The notes beneath the pieces were generated by a model. That model was given only the letters and a program-made list of their open reading frames with translations, was not told where the DNA came from and did no database searches. This document shows, in pieces, positions 53,523 through 64,000 of a stretch of DNA of 64,000 nucleotides. The stretch lies in NCBI GenBank assembly GCA_902728285.1, contig CACVBU010000871.1, positions 496,001 to 560,000 on the forward strand. Direction: 5' to 3'. Origin of the DNA: Clytia hemisphaerica. Taxonomy: Eukaryota > Cnidaria > Hydrozoa > Leptothecata > Clytiidae. A program made the translations under genes and the position numbers. Position 1 is the first letter of the stretch; every line of letters starts with the position of its first letter.

Positions 53523-56500
53523 AATGTGTTTTTAATACCATCAAGTATTAGTTAGTCATCTGGAATATTGAGAAAAACGCTATAAAAATGTCAGAAGCAA
53601 TATAATATTAGTACAGTTAAATCGTCATTATTTCGAACTTGAAAATGCATCAATCTAAGTTATGGACAAAATGGTAGAACAGGGTTAAATACATCAGCGT
53701 TCAAACCATGAGTTGATGGTTCGAATCACCACTCCGTAAAATATCGATATCTATCTATCTATCTAAAACCATAGCTTGAATAGTGTTTCTGATTCGGCTT
53801 CATTTTAACAATATAATAATTATTGTTCCCCGTTTTTGCTTTTGTCTTACTGTGTACACCCAAAGTCATTTATCAACCAACACTTAAGTTAAGTTTTTAC
53901 TGTTTTTTAACATGTTGTCTTAAAGGCTTGACTTCAATAATTGACTATTTTGAGCTTTCTTCTAAATCAAAACATACTTACAATCGTGTAAAACCAAAAA
54001 AAAATATACAGTCCAAGAAGGTTAGCAAATTTCGAATCAGAATCAAACTTAATAAGAAACAATTCGATTGCAACAAGGTGTGTTGTGATTAAAACACGTT
54101 GTGAGAAAAATGTAGAGATTAAATGATATCTGAAATATTGCAGCTTTTGCTCGTGAGTGATAAGGAAAATTCAAAACTGAGAAAATTCTTAAAAAGACAA
54201 TGAATAATTTGAAAACAGCTAATCAATATTTAAATGTATTTTTATCATCTTATTATCTAGCTTAAAAAAAAACCTAATCTAAGATGCAATGTATGTAATG
54301 CAGGTTAATATTGAAAGGCTAAATGAACTTTACAAATTCATCCATTTTAACAAAATAAAGGTTTTTATTCAAATACCAAAGTCATCAATAGAACTAACAT
54401 AACCTCGCGACCTCAATTTGCGAGATGTTTATTTCTGTTCAACTTTGGTTTATTCCCTGTACCGATTCGAATTACTTGTGGCTTTTATCAGAACATGTCA
54501 TTAGATCAGGATAAATTTTAAAAAACAGTTATCAAATGGAGGCTGATTTAATACTTGACAGAAATGCAATCATGCATAAACTCAATGTGACTGATAAGAA
54601 CGAAAAAAGTGAAGAATATTTTTGTTAATTATGTAACAGTGGAAATTATATATAGTGAAAGATTATAATCTGAGAGTTGAAATCCACAGAGAATGCAACT
54701 AGAAAGCTTCATTTATTAAAGTTTAGGTCAATCGTTGGTGCACAACGGCTAACAACAATGGAATAGGGATTACATATTGATCACAAAGGATCTCCTCAGG
54801 ATCCACAGTGAAATCAAAATGAATACACAATTTATCATAATGCTAAAGCACATTATTTCAAAGTAGTAAAGATTTAAAAAACAATCTTAAAAACGATTTT
54901 TATTTAAAAAAAGTTCAAAGGATTGACTTCTCAACTTGTATGTCTATGACAAACTAACACTCTGTTTCTTTAATGGTGAGGATGGCAGCATGTTTATATT
55001 TCATTACACAATCTCTCACATTTCAAGAAAAATTCTGCGGCTGAAACAAAGAAAATTCCTTGTTTGTTGTTATATAAAACCCAAACTTCAAGCAGAAGTT
55101 CTATCTTCTTACATGTATCAATTTACTTTAAAAACGGTTGTAGTAAAACCACAAGAGTCACAAGGTTATGGAATTAAAAAATCTAAACATAGACCTAAAA
55201 GCTCATTTTTCAATAAAATATTTTGTCTATTTGTGTATCCTGAGCACATCTGTGAAGAACAAAGATGAGTTATATAACTATAAGTAGTCACCCGCTCTTT
55301 TATTTTTTACAGTCCTCTTTTGTATTTATATTTTAGTTGCTCGGAAAGACTCAGCAAAGACGGTCATAAAGACCTATACTATCTCAAATTATTAGTCTGA
55401 ACATTTTGGTCCACCGTATCTCCGATGATAGAGGCTTTAAACAAAACAAAAGAGATGATGAAACTACAAGCATTTTTAAGATTTCATTTTTGTTACATTA
55501 TTTAATTTCAATATCTAGAAAGATTATACCATAAGGTCACATTGGGAATTATCCATGACAATCTGCTGTACAAACCATGAAATCTTTTTCTTTCCTGGAT
55601 AATTCCCTAAGATAATCTGTATGATATTATCATAAGCAACAAAGAGTTGAATCCAAAATACACCATTCTTATCAAGTTCTTAATAATTTCATTCAGTTAA
55701 ATATTAAATGCATTTTTTATAAATACAATAGTACCATACCTTTTTACCCTAATTTTCAAAAGAGAGTATGTAAAGGTTTAATAGAATTTATTTGTAGGGG
55801 AAGCATCTTGGGTGGTGAATATGGATAAAGGTTTAATAATGGTTTCGGCCGCCTGTTCAGTTTGTTAACAGACCAGGATGTAAAATTTGCTTGTCAAAAT
55901 CTAAACGTATTGAACCATTTCCTCATTCCATTTGACTTTAACTTGTTTCCTAGGTCTGGTTTGTTAAAAAGAACAGACTAGCAACAGAAATAATAACAGG
56001 TTGAACATAGTGGCTCTGAGGGATCAAAGAAAGTGACCTGTGACTTTACCTGTCATTTTCTCAACAAAGTGACACTTTTTGATAAAAAATATTGAAAGGG
56101 CACTTTTAAGTGTGATACCTGTAAGCTTTATTACACCAGGCAAAATTCCAAGCACTTTGGTTACTGGATGATTTTCAATCATCATAGAGCTGCATAGAGA
56201 AAATACATTTTGATTTTGCTCACTATCATCATCTTTTTGACATTTTTTGACACAAAATAAATATTCTCCAAATATTGACTTTTAAAACTCAATTCAAAAT
56301 TGAGTATTTTGGCCGTATAACGACCACAAAAATGTGCTTGGAATTTTCACTGTACACCAACACAAATTTTTTAATTGTACCAAAAGGGGCTCCTTTGATA
56401 TAAATGGATACAAATTATTAGGAGGCAAACGCTGGGAAGGGCAGTTTTGGAGATACGATTCTCATCAATCATTCTATTGTCCTTATGTTGACAAAATAAC

Positions 56501-57340
56501 TTATTTTTGCAAAACAATGATCTGACGATCAAATATAAAGCTTCTTTGATCTATACCAGCAAAGGTTTTGTCACTATTAATTTGATGCTGATAATACAAA
56601 AAGATACACCCTAATTAAGCTTCAATAGCTTTCAAATGGCTGTTTTACACTTTTTGTACGTGGTTTTATAACTATTGTAGGCAAAACAGGGATGAGCTTC
56701 ACTATTCACTTTCAATAAAATTGAGTTTTAATACATTGTCTGTGTCCTTTGTTTTAGACCCCCAACAGACCTCTTGTTACAGGATTATTGATAATGCAAA
56801 GAATTAAAATGAAACAAAAATAGTTTCTTATCATAAACAAAGTTATAAAGAATCATAAACTTATCATAAACAAAGCTATAATAGAATAATCACTTGGGGA
56901 ATTTGAATTAGTTTTCATCAATGATGAATGAATACCTTAAGTAGTGGAAAGATTTCTCGTAAATACCTTTATATACTTCAAATGGAATTAGAGAATGAAA
57001 AGCCATTCAGGGACTTAAAATTTTTCAATCAGGACAGGATCTTAGCAAATAACAAACCACTATTTATGAGAGATTTTTCAGGAAATTTTAAGGTAATTTC
57101 AAAGGGTAAGGTAATTGAAAACAGGAACTTATCGAACAGTAAAATGTCTTTTGGAGAGCATCAACTCAGTGTATAAATAAAAAAGAACGGTAAAAAATCT
57201 TACTATTTTTACAAGTTTTGAGGTTGATGCGCCTTAACAAATAATAAATACTTTAAGTTCAAAACAATCATTGGCATACCACAACTTATGAGAGGGCAAC
57301 TCATCTATATCTTGTGTGGAAGAAATCAGTTTTTAAATTA
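53523..57340. other. intergenic region 5' of SLC26
   Basis: AT-rich sequence with a (CTAT)n run near 53752-53765. ORFs such as 54936-55268 and 56334-56525 have no recognisable domain. The SLC26 promoter should lie at the low end, but no TATA box or initiator was convincing. Confidence 0.4.
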
Positions 57341-57664
57341 CAGTGGTCAAAGCACTTTTTCTCTGTGAGACGGAAAATTTCTTGATAAGATATTTTGGTA
57401 TACAGTGACACTCGCAGGCCCCACCATGGTTGAGGCCAAGGGCCAGAAAATTTTCCGATTTTTTACCCCCTAGAGATTGGCTAGAAAGGCACTAAAATTT
57501 GTTAATTAAAACAATTCAGAATGTTCTTAAAATGCCTATCGTACAGTTTTAATACAAGATTTCTTTTTGATGGAATTATTCTAGAGAATAAAATCACTAT
57601 TTCTTGCTAAATAACCATTTCTAACTGAGACGGAAAACTTTGACAAAAATTTCTGTGAGACGGA
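57341..57664. mobile_element. internally deleted hAT derivative
   Basis: The left ~205 bp match 29612-29816 ('CAGTGGTCAAAGCAC', near-palindrome, 'AATGCCTATCGTACAG'). The sequence then jumps to the equivalent of 33962 onward ('CAGTTTTAATACAAG', GAGACGGAA motifs). The right tip is missing after GAGACGGAA. The whole transposase gene is absent. Confidence 0.8.
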
Positions 57665-58082
57665 ATCAGTTTTATTTATGTCAAAATGATCAGTTGAACT
57701 ACACTACTACTATTTCAAACAGAAAAGACTTGGGAATCTTTGCCTTTTTTGTTCAGCCAGTGTTTAGTGATTTTCATGTAACACGCCTGTTTTACTGGAA
57801 AATTGTCCCATCCCATTTCTATTTTCAAGGTTTAAATAATTTGTAAAAACTTTACTCTAATTGCAGATAATTGACCTATTTGAACTTTTTTCTTACCATT
57901 AGATCTTGCTGATAATTTCCTGAATGTTAAACACTCATTTTACTATAAATTGAAAGATATTTGAAAAAATTATGATTTCAAACGAGACAAGTGATTTCGA
58001 ACGGGACATTTTTTTCTAGCACCCCTAAAATCAAATATAATGTGCTTTGAATCTTAACTTTTATCAATTAAAATATGGTCTA

Positions 58083-58400
58083 CCTTATTAATAGCCGTAG
58101 TAAGCCGTAGTAATATGTCTGTATTCTGTTTTCTGTGTGTCACTTTCGTTTTCGCAAGCAATGGTTTTGTTCTCGGTCAGTTTGTTTTGATTGATAGATC
58201 GGATAGAGCCTGGTTTAGACTTTATTAGACCATCTGCATTTAGTAATTTTAATTTCTGCCCGTCCCTTTGTTTTTCTCTTTTCTTTTGTTTGAAATGTTT
58301 TCGAATGTATTTAACGATCGTATTTATTAATGACATTCGAATTCTTTTCAAAACAAAACAAGTTTCTTTTATAGAAAAGAACGAAGATCTTCGAAAACAA
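58083..58400. repeat. inverted dispersed repeat, copy 1
   Basis: Contains TTATTAATAGCCGTAG, GTGTGTCACTTTCGTTTTCG, TTGTTTTGATTGATAGA and GACATTCGAATTCTTTTC. The same series, complemented and diverged, is at 61860-62235. Confidence 0.6.
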
Positions 58401-58653
58401 CTCAAACAATTCTGGTGTAATTGGCATAAATTTTACTCCCAAAGAAGGTTGAAATATCAGTTGGCGTAAAGAAATAGTTTCAACTGGCGCATTAATCAGT
58501 TGGGTGTTTAAGATAAAAACGGCAATTATTGCTCTTCTCGGCAATTATTGAAAAATTCAATCCTGGTTCAAAAGAAGTTTCGCTTGGCGTGAGATTTTTT
58601 ATTTGGAAAAATCTTCAGTGTAAGTTTTCATGGAATCCATACTGGGGTCTGGA

Positions 58654-58980
58654 GGACCCTGCCGACACACCGGACTGTCCGGTGTATTTGTTCGGTCGCA
58701 AAAAGTATCCTTTCGCTACACCGGACACAATAAGTCCGGTGTCAGTCCGGTGTTACATACAGGGAATTTTGGACGCCGGACATTTATGAACAAAAAATTA
58801 AGAAACACCAGACACACCGGACTGGTCATGTCCGGTGGGAAAAAATATCCTTCTCCGACACCGGACATACGACTTCCTTAAGTCCGGTGTAGAAATTGTC
58901 CGGCTGGTAAAAAAATTCTCATTTTACACCGGACTTTCGCGTGTCCGGTCTTCGTTAAGTCCAGTGCGTCGGCAGGGTCC
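58654..58980. mobile_element. MITE with ACACCGGAC repeats
   Basis: Ends 'GGACCCTGCCGACACACC' and inverted 'GTGCGTCGGCAGGGTCC'. ACACCGGAC/GTCCGGTGT recurs about ten times in both orientations. Open frames here are by-products of the repeat. Confidence 0.8.
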
Positions 58981-59555
58981 TGGCCTGGGTCTGGGGGTGG
59001 TCTGGGGCGGCGTAAAATAGTCCCCCACTGCAATGCCCTAAAAAGAGTTCCCATTTTTTCTTGCCACTTAGGGTTTCAAATTTAGTATTCTAAATTTCGC
59101 TTGCCTTTTCATGTTCCCGCTTAGAAAATTAGAATATATACCTATACTTTCGCTTCGTTCATTTTTTATACCTTTCTCGCCAGCTTCCTCCACCACAGCA
59201 CTTGAATTTTTATTTCAAAATCAAAACAAACCTTTTTAAATGTCATATTATGTACAGGAGAATATAGGTTACACCGCCTTGGGGTGACCTTTTAATTTTG
59301 ACCCGTAAAGACCTGTACATAATTTTATTAGAAAAAGCATGATGAAGAAAGATGGCGTCCCGAAGCGATGATGCCTTATGATATGATATGTAGGTATGAC
59401 AGTATGATTTCTTTTCTGATAAGTTTCCGAAATATGTCTATGTACACAAGTCAACCCTTTTGAGTTTTGGTTCTATGTACATTCAGAGGTATCAAAATGG
59501 TGGAGATAAAGTTAAACCTTGGTCATTATCAAATGGCAAAATCTGTCAAGTTTTT

Positions 59556-60041
59556 AGGGGCGACGTCCATATTCAAAGTCGCCACGCGTAACGGGAAAAG
59601 ACCGTTAGTGGGTAGGTATATCGGAATGTTGAGAGTTAGCTGTGGCATTGATGACCAAAATGAAACTCCACTAAATATTCCAAGGAAAAAATCAAAAATC
59701 GCTTATCGTAGTGCTCACTTCTTCGCTTTTTCCTTTAGCATGCTATCCAAAATCCTTTCCCTGAGCAATTTAGGGATGGTTTCAGAGTATAAAATTCTTG
59801 CTTTGGGAGTTTTAAAAACAAAGGCCGTTTAAAAATTGTGATGGAATTTGGCCGTTGTAAACCTCTGAAAATGGCGACCTTTGTAGCGGGCCGTTTGTTT
59901 ATGATTTTATAGCGGGAATGAAAGCTTCGGTAAAATTTTGGTCAAATCATGAAGACCGTTAAGGTGGTGGGTAGGTATGTTTGAAAACTAACGGTCTTTT
60001 CCCGTTACGTGTGGCAAGATTGAATATGGACGTCGCCCCTT
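59556..60041. mobile_element. MITE with long AGGGGCGACGTCC inverted ends
   Basis: About 60 bp of imperfect inverted repeat: 'AGGGGCGACGTCCATATTCA' and 'CGTAACGGGAAAAGACCGTT' at the left, complements at the right. The 121-codon ORF overlapping it (59467-59832) is not credible as a gene. Confidence 0.75.
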
Positions 60042-60230
60042 AGGCTGAAACATTTTTTAAATTTCTGTTTTTTATGTTTTTAGAGCCTTTATTGACATAG
60101 GTATCCAGACTCCAAATTTGAAAAATATTATATCAGTTTTAGCGCACGCCGGTTTAGCTGTTGCTGAACGCATTTAAAGTCCTTTGCCTTTGGATGTTGG
60201 GAAGGTGGCTTAAACACGATGAAATCAAAA

Positions 60231-60436
60231 TTAAAGAGAAGAATAGACCTTTTTTCAAAGAGGCCCCCCTGTTGAATAATTATGTAGTCCAGCAGAAAAA
60301 CAATGATAAAATCATGCATAATTATTACAATATGCATGATTGATACAGTATGGCTCTATCATTTTGTTTTTATAGCTGGACTACATAATTATTCAACAGG
60401 ACGTCCTCTTTGAAAAAAGGTCTATTCTCTTCAAAG
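60231..60436. mobile_element. large near-perfect palindrome (foldback element)
   Basis: Arms of about 70 bp: 'AGAATAGACCTTTTTTCAAA' and 'TGTTGAATAATTATGTAGTC' with exact complements at 60360-60436, around a ~65-bp centre. The RNA or single strand would form a long hairpin. Confidence 0.75.
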
Positions 60437-61380
60437 TTTGACTCTATCCCTCCCGGCAGTGTAGACCTAACTCTTCATACAAAAATTACGGGAAACGCAT
60501 ATTTGGACTTTGTACCCTATGCTGCACTCAAGCACTTGAGTCAAAATCCCGCAAAAGCGGAACAAAAATCAGTTTTTTGAAGTTTGCAAAAAAACGCCAC
60601 ATAGAAGATCTTTCAAATTCAGTATGTGAATAGAACAGTAAAGAATACAACTTTTCTATTTTTCCTTTTTTTTGCAAAAGTTCTAGGAATGAAAATAAAG
60701 GGATAATGATAATTGAATACTATCCATTGATGATCCGCGGCACTATCGTAAAGCTAGAATCGCTCCGCGTACTCTTCGCTTGAGAAAACGATTGACAGAT
60801 TGAAGTTTTTCATCCCCGCGGTGCGTGCCCCGCGGGAGCTTGGGCGCTCTGCGAGAGTTCTCGGCTCAATCCTCGGGCCGCGCTAAAAATGGTAGACTGA
60901 GCTGTGACAGATCATTTTGATGGAAGTTGTTGGAATGTTTACAAGGCTCTTGACAGAATATTGTTTGTTTTATTGTTAATGATGACAGTGCCGTTATAAA
61001 TTTTGTTAGATCTGACAAATTGATGTTTGTAAGTGCACTTTATAGTTTTGATTCCCATTGAAGAATCATATTCTGGTTTTCATGTTATTAGATGCTGTTT
61101 TAGAGCTTTAGAGCTACACTGCCCGGGTGACGTATCTTTTAACCATATTTCGAAAAAGATTTTTGTGGCAAAAATGATCAGAAAGCAGAAAAAGGGCGTC
61201 ATTCCCAAATTACACCATACCGGCGACCAGCGACGTCCAAAACGGCTCTGCAATTAGATTATTTTTCTCGCTTCGCTCGCGTTATATTTGCCGTAGTTCT
61301 TGATGTTTAGGAAAACTTTGATGTCAAGATAAGCGGAGTGAAATAATAGACATGACACAAGATTCGTCGAAAAAAGACAG
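60437..61380. other. non-coding stretch
   Basis: GC-rich patch at 60800-60890 (CCCGCGGTGCGTGCCCCGCGG), otherwise AT-rich. No gene recognised. Confidence 0.4.
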
Positions 61381-61670
61381 CCGGGGGGGGTACTTAGGCA
61401 AGAGAAGGGTATGGGTATGTGCCGGCCTTAAGGGTGCCTTTTTTGAAACATGGCAGTTTGAAAAATCGGAAAATCAACTTCAGTCCCACTAAGAATCAGA
61501 AAAATAGGAAAATTTCAACTTTTTGCCCCAAGAAAGATAGAAATTCAAAATTCAAAATTCAATCAAAATTCACACAATTTCCAATGTTTCTTCTCCTCTT
61601 TATTCTGCTAAGGGTCCGAGGGGCAGGGCCGAAAGTCAGCCCGCAACCATAGTCCCCCCGGTAGGCAGCT
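61381..61670. mobile_element. G-rich GGGGTACTTAGG MITE, fourth copy
   Basis: Left 'CCGGGGGGGGTACTTAGG'-type end, interior GGGTATGTGCCGGCCTTAAG, right 'AGTCCCCCCGG'. Diverged from the 45849 copy. Confidence 0.6.
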
Positions 61671-61859
61671 AGGACACGCAGACAAAAAAGCGTGATAGCG
61701 CAATTTTATGTGGCTTTTTATAAAATAACTTCGTCATAACTTCAATAATTTTTCAAATTCAACAATGACTTAGATTTACAGCAAAACAATTATCGACATA
61801 CATGTTTAAAGGTCCCTTTTTACGAAGAAAGAATTCTAGTTTTTACCGCCTTTTGAATG

Positions 61860-62235
61860 TATTTTTAATGTTGCTGTTGTTCTAACAAACTTGTCTTGTG
61901 ATTCTTGTGCTTTATTTTATAATTGTTCTTTTCTTTAACAGAGATTCTGTTTAAAAGATTTCTTTTGTTTTGAAAAGAATTCGAATGTCTCAAATCAAAT
62001 AAGGTCGTTAAAATTACATTCGAAAACATAAAACAAAAAAAAAGAAATAAAAAAAAGAAAAAGTCTATCAATCAAAACAAAGTCTTTATAAAACGGCGCG
62101 AATCTGATTTAACACATTTGTGGAGCAAGAAGCAAAAGTCATCTTTTGAAAGAACAAAACATTGCTTGCGAAAACGATAGTGACACACAAAAAACAAACA
62201 AAATGACACACAGACTACGGCTATTAATATATAGA
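61860..62235. repeat. inverted dispersed repeat, copy 2
   Basis: Complement of the 58083-58400 series, with shared CTACGGCTATTAATA at its right edge. The two copies could be ends of one 4.1-kb unit or independent insertions. Confidence 0.55.
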
Positions 62236-62239
62236 TAAT

Positions 62240-63242
62240 AATGCTTCTTTTTTGAAAATTGGTTTTTGACCATTTTGAGTTTTTTTTTTTTTGCTGCTAG
62301 CGCTGTCTGCTGCTGGTGCTGGCAGTCTAAGCTTAAACTCTTATATCAGGTGTTTATCGTTCTACATCTGCAATTTGAGCTTTACTAATCTCATTTGACG
62401 TCAATCGATACTTCGATTATCAGCCGGATTGAGAGAGAATGACATGTGAGTGAAGGTAGATCCTAGGTATATGTACCGCAAAACCCACACTAAATTTCTG
62501 ACCTAAATAATTATTTTTTGGGCTGTCTTTATCAAGAAAATTGTTTGATGGTGCGAGGAGTCCCATGAAAGGAGTTCTTCCTGATATTTTTCAATGTTAT
62601 ATGTTAGATTGTTTTTATATCATTGCTTTTTAAAATTTTCACTTTTTTTGAATACGTACCTCAAAACCCACATTTATATTATTGATGATATCTTTAAGTC
62701 CACTGGGTCAATCAAGGTAAAAATTTGCACCTGTACATCTAGGTAAGTTTGTTGTAGAACTGTTCATATGATCATAAGTTAGTCCCAATAGAATTACCTA
62801 TTACACCACATAACCCACAATAGATGTACCTCAAAACCCACAAGGGAGTTTTGCAAATTATTTCTCCCCTCGTTATATTTCTACCTGAAACTTTTTGACA
62901 ATTGATTTTGTATTTCATATAGGTATTTTGTATGTAAAAATTAAGGCTTACATGTCTTCCTAATTGTGTTGAAAAGATTTGGAAACTGCATTGACTATTG
63001 TTAGCACTCATGAAAGTTACAAAACATCCGTACATAGTTATTTATTGCAAATGATAGAAACTTTTTTGCATCGTCTGGATAGTGAATCAAACTGATTTAG
63101 GCATTAATTGAAGCAAATGAAACTATTATTTACTATGAAAAGAAGACTTTGCAAAGCATTTGAGGTTGTTGAAATTACAGTGCAATTACAGTTAAATCTC
63201 CACCATGAATATCGAAAAGCTTAAGAACCCCTTTTTAATCCC
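62240..63242. other. non-coding stretch
   Basis: 'CTCAAAACCCACA' recurs at about 62480, 62661 and 62831. No gene recognised. Confidence 0.4.
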
Positions 63243-63803
63243 ATGCAAAACATAAATCGTGAGGCTTTTATGACTAGCTTGGGAGAGATATGGCCTAAAT
63301 GTGCAGATAAAGATACATTAGTTTCATGTGCCAAGCGGGTTGGAATAACATCAAGTGGATTGAGCGTAAACTTCATGCAGCAAGATAAGTTTGACAGAGC
63401 AGTAGCATGTATACGAGAAGAAATGCCTCCATCAACATCTACATCGACTCCAGACTCATCACTCATCATGTCTCCTTCTGACAAGAGAAAAGGTTCTCAT
63501 GATTATTGGAAGGCTAAATTTGACCAGGCTCAGTCCCTGATAAGGGAGATGGCAGAAAAAAGCATCCAGCTGGAGGAAATTCCTGGCCTTCTGACAATAA
63601 AAAAGGTTAAGCCAAATGAAGAAAAGAAAGCAACCACAACTACAAGGGTGACTCAGGTACACGACACAATGAGGGCTAAAGATGTAGCAACCAAGGTCAA
63701 AGAAATCAGGGATGAGAAACTGAAGAAGGAAACTGAAAAAGAAGAAGCAAAGAAGAAGAGAGAGAGGAGATCAGAGAAACATTCATCAAATGCAAAAACT
63801 TAA
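63243..63803 (+). CDS. unknown 186-aa protein, possibly DDE transposase C-terminal type
   Basis: ATG to TAA without a break; an in-frame stop at 63222 lies upstream. Residues ~8-55 ('FMTSLGEIWPKCADKD', 'AKRVGITSSGLSVNFMQQ') recall the region after the DDE catalytic core in pogo/Tigger-like transposases, where a helix is followed by 'F..xGIxPxN'; this likeness is by eye and weak. A Ser/Thr-rich linker follows, and the last ~60 residues are a Lys/Glu coiled coil ('KLKKETEKEEAKKKRERR') that looks nuclear. It could be a solitary domain of a decayed transposon or a host gene. An exon of a longer gene is also possible, since the window ends 200 bp later. Confidence 0.5.
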   Translation: MQNINREAFMTSLGEIWPKCADKDTLVSCAKRVGITSSGLSVNFMQQDKFDRAVACIREEMPPSTSTSTPDSSLIMSPSDKRKGSHDYWKAKFDQAQSLIREMAEKSIQLEEIPGLLTIKKVKPNEEKKATTTTRVTQVHDTMRAKDVATKVKEIRDEKLKKETEKEEAKKKRERRSEKHSSNAKT

Positions 63804-64000
63804 TGTATCTGTTTACAACAAAAATGCTTGGCTTTGGGATTTAAAAGCAGTTCCCAGAGTATGTCTATGTTCTTCGTTCAGTTTGCAGCAAAGCAAGCTA
63901 TAAAGTTAATGGAATCAAACCACTGATATTACCAACCAAACAACATTCAATCTCTAAACGATTGTTTGAGGAGGATTCGTCATCATATGAGGAAGGTGAG

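Noticed and set aside
58088-58881. ORFs of 61-105 codons around 58.1-58.9 kb
   Set aside because: They lie in the inverted repeat and the ACACCGGAC element and show no protein signature on either strand.

Overview
The window looks like AT-rich nuclear DNA from a ciliated animal. It has spliced genes with GT/AG introns, many non-LTR retrotransposons and a very dense load of small inverted-repeat DNA transposons (MITEs). A conserved axonemal or centriolar coiled-coil gene (CCDC146) and an SLC26 anion transporter point to a metazoan. The G-rich 'CCGGGGGGGGTACTTAGGC' elements and LINEs with (TAA)n tails remind me of cnidarians, but that placement is inference. There are no bacterial operons, and I saw no tRNA or rRNA genes and no CRISPR array.

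Layout. (1) At 1-160 there may be exon fragments of an unidentified gene. (2) From 3.7 to 15.4 kb, + strand, lie seven phase-consistent exons from the middle of a CCDC146 homologue. Its introns hold a nearly full-length two-ORF LINE (4.8-9.2 kb, - strand) and at least four MITE families. (3) From 15.5 to 29.6 kb is a repeat-rich stretch with a small broken - strand ORF (16.5-16.8 kb), an acidic-repeat ORF (20.3-20.95 kb), a 5'-truncated LINE (21.0-23.7 kb) and a ~177-bp satellite (25.5-27.3 kb) split by a transposon with a 9-bp target duplication. (4) From 29.6 to 34.1 kb is a nearly intact hAT transposon with a four-exon BED-finger transposase gene on the - strand. (5) From 34.1 to 53.5 kb, - strand, is an SLC26 gene that I could reconstruct in 19 exons (809 codons plus stop, every splice phase consistent). 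The hAT element ends 13 bases past its stop codon.

The most interesting locus sits inside the 8.1-kb third intron of SLC26, on the opposite strand (45.5-51.0 kb). It has its own TATA box and initiator, a signal-peptide exon, two tandemly duplicated phase-1 cassette exons and a tiny terminal exon. It would encode a secreted precursor made of ~70-residue cassettes. Each cassette alternates acidic spacers with a His/Arg/Lys-rich stretch and a cationic amphipathic helix. Cassette number is 2, 3 or 5 depending on exon use. This resembles a multi-peptide (possibly antimicrobial or cytolytic) precursor; the function is inferred.

From 53.5 kb to the end there is mostly non-coding, repeat-rich DNA: an internally deleted hAT copy, several foldback elements, telomere-like TTAGGG runs, and a 186-codon ORF at 63.2-63.8 kb that may be transposase-related.
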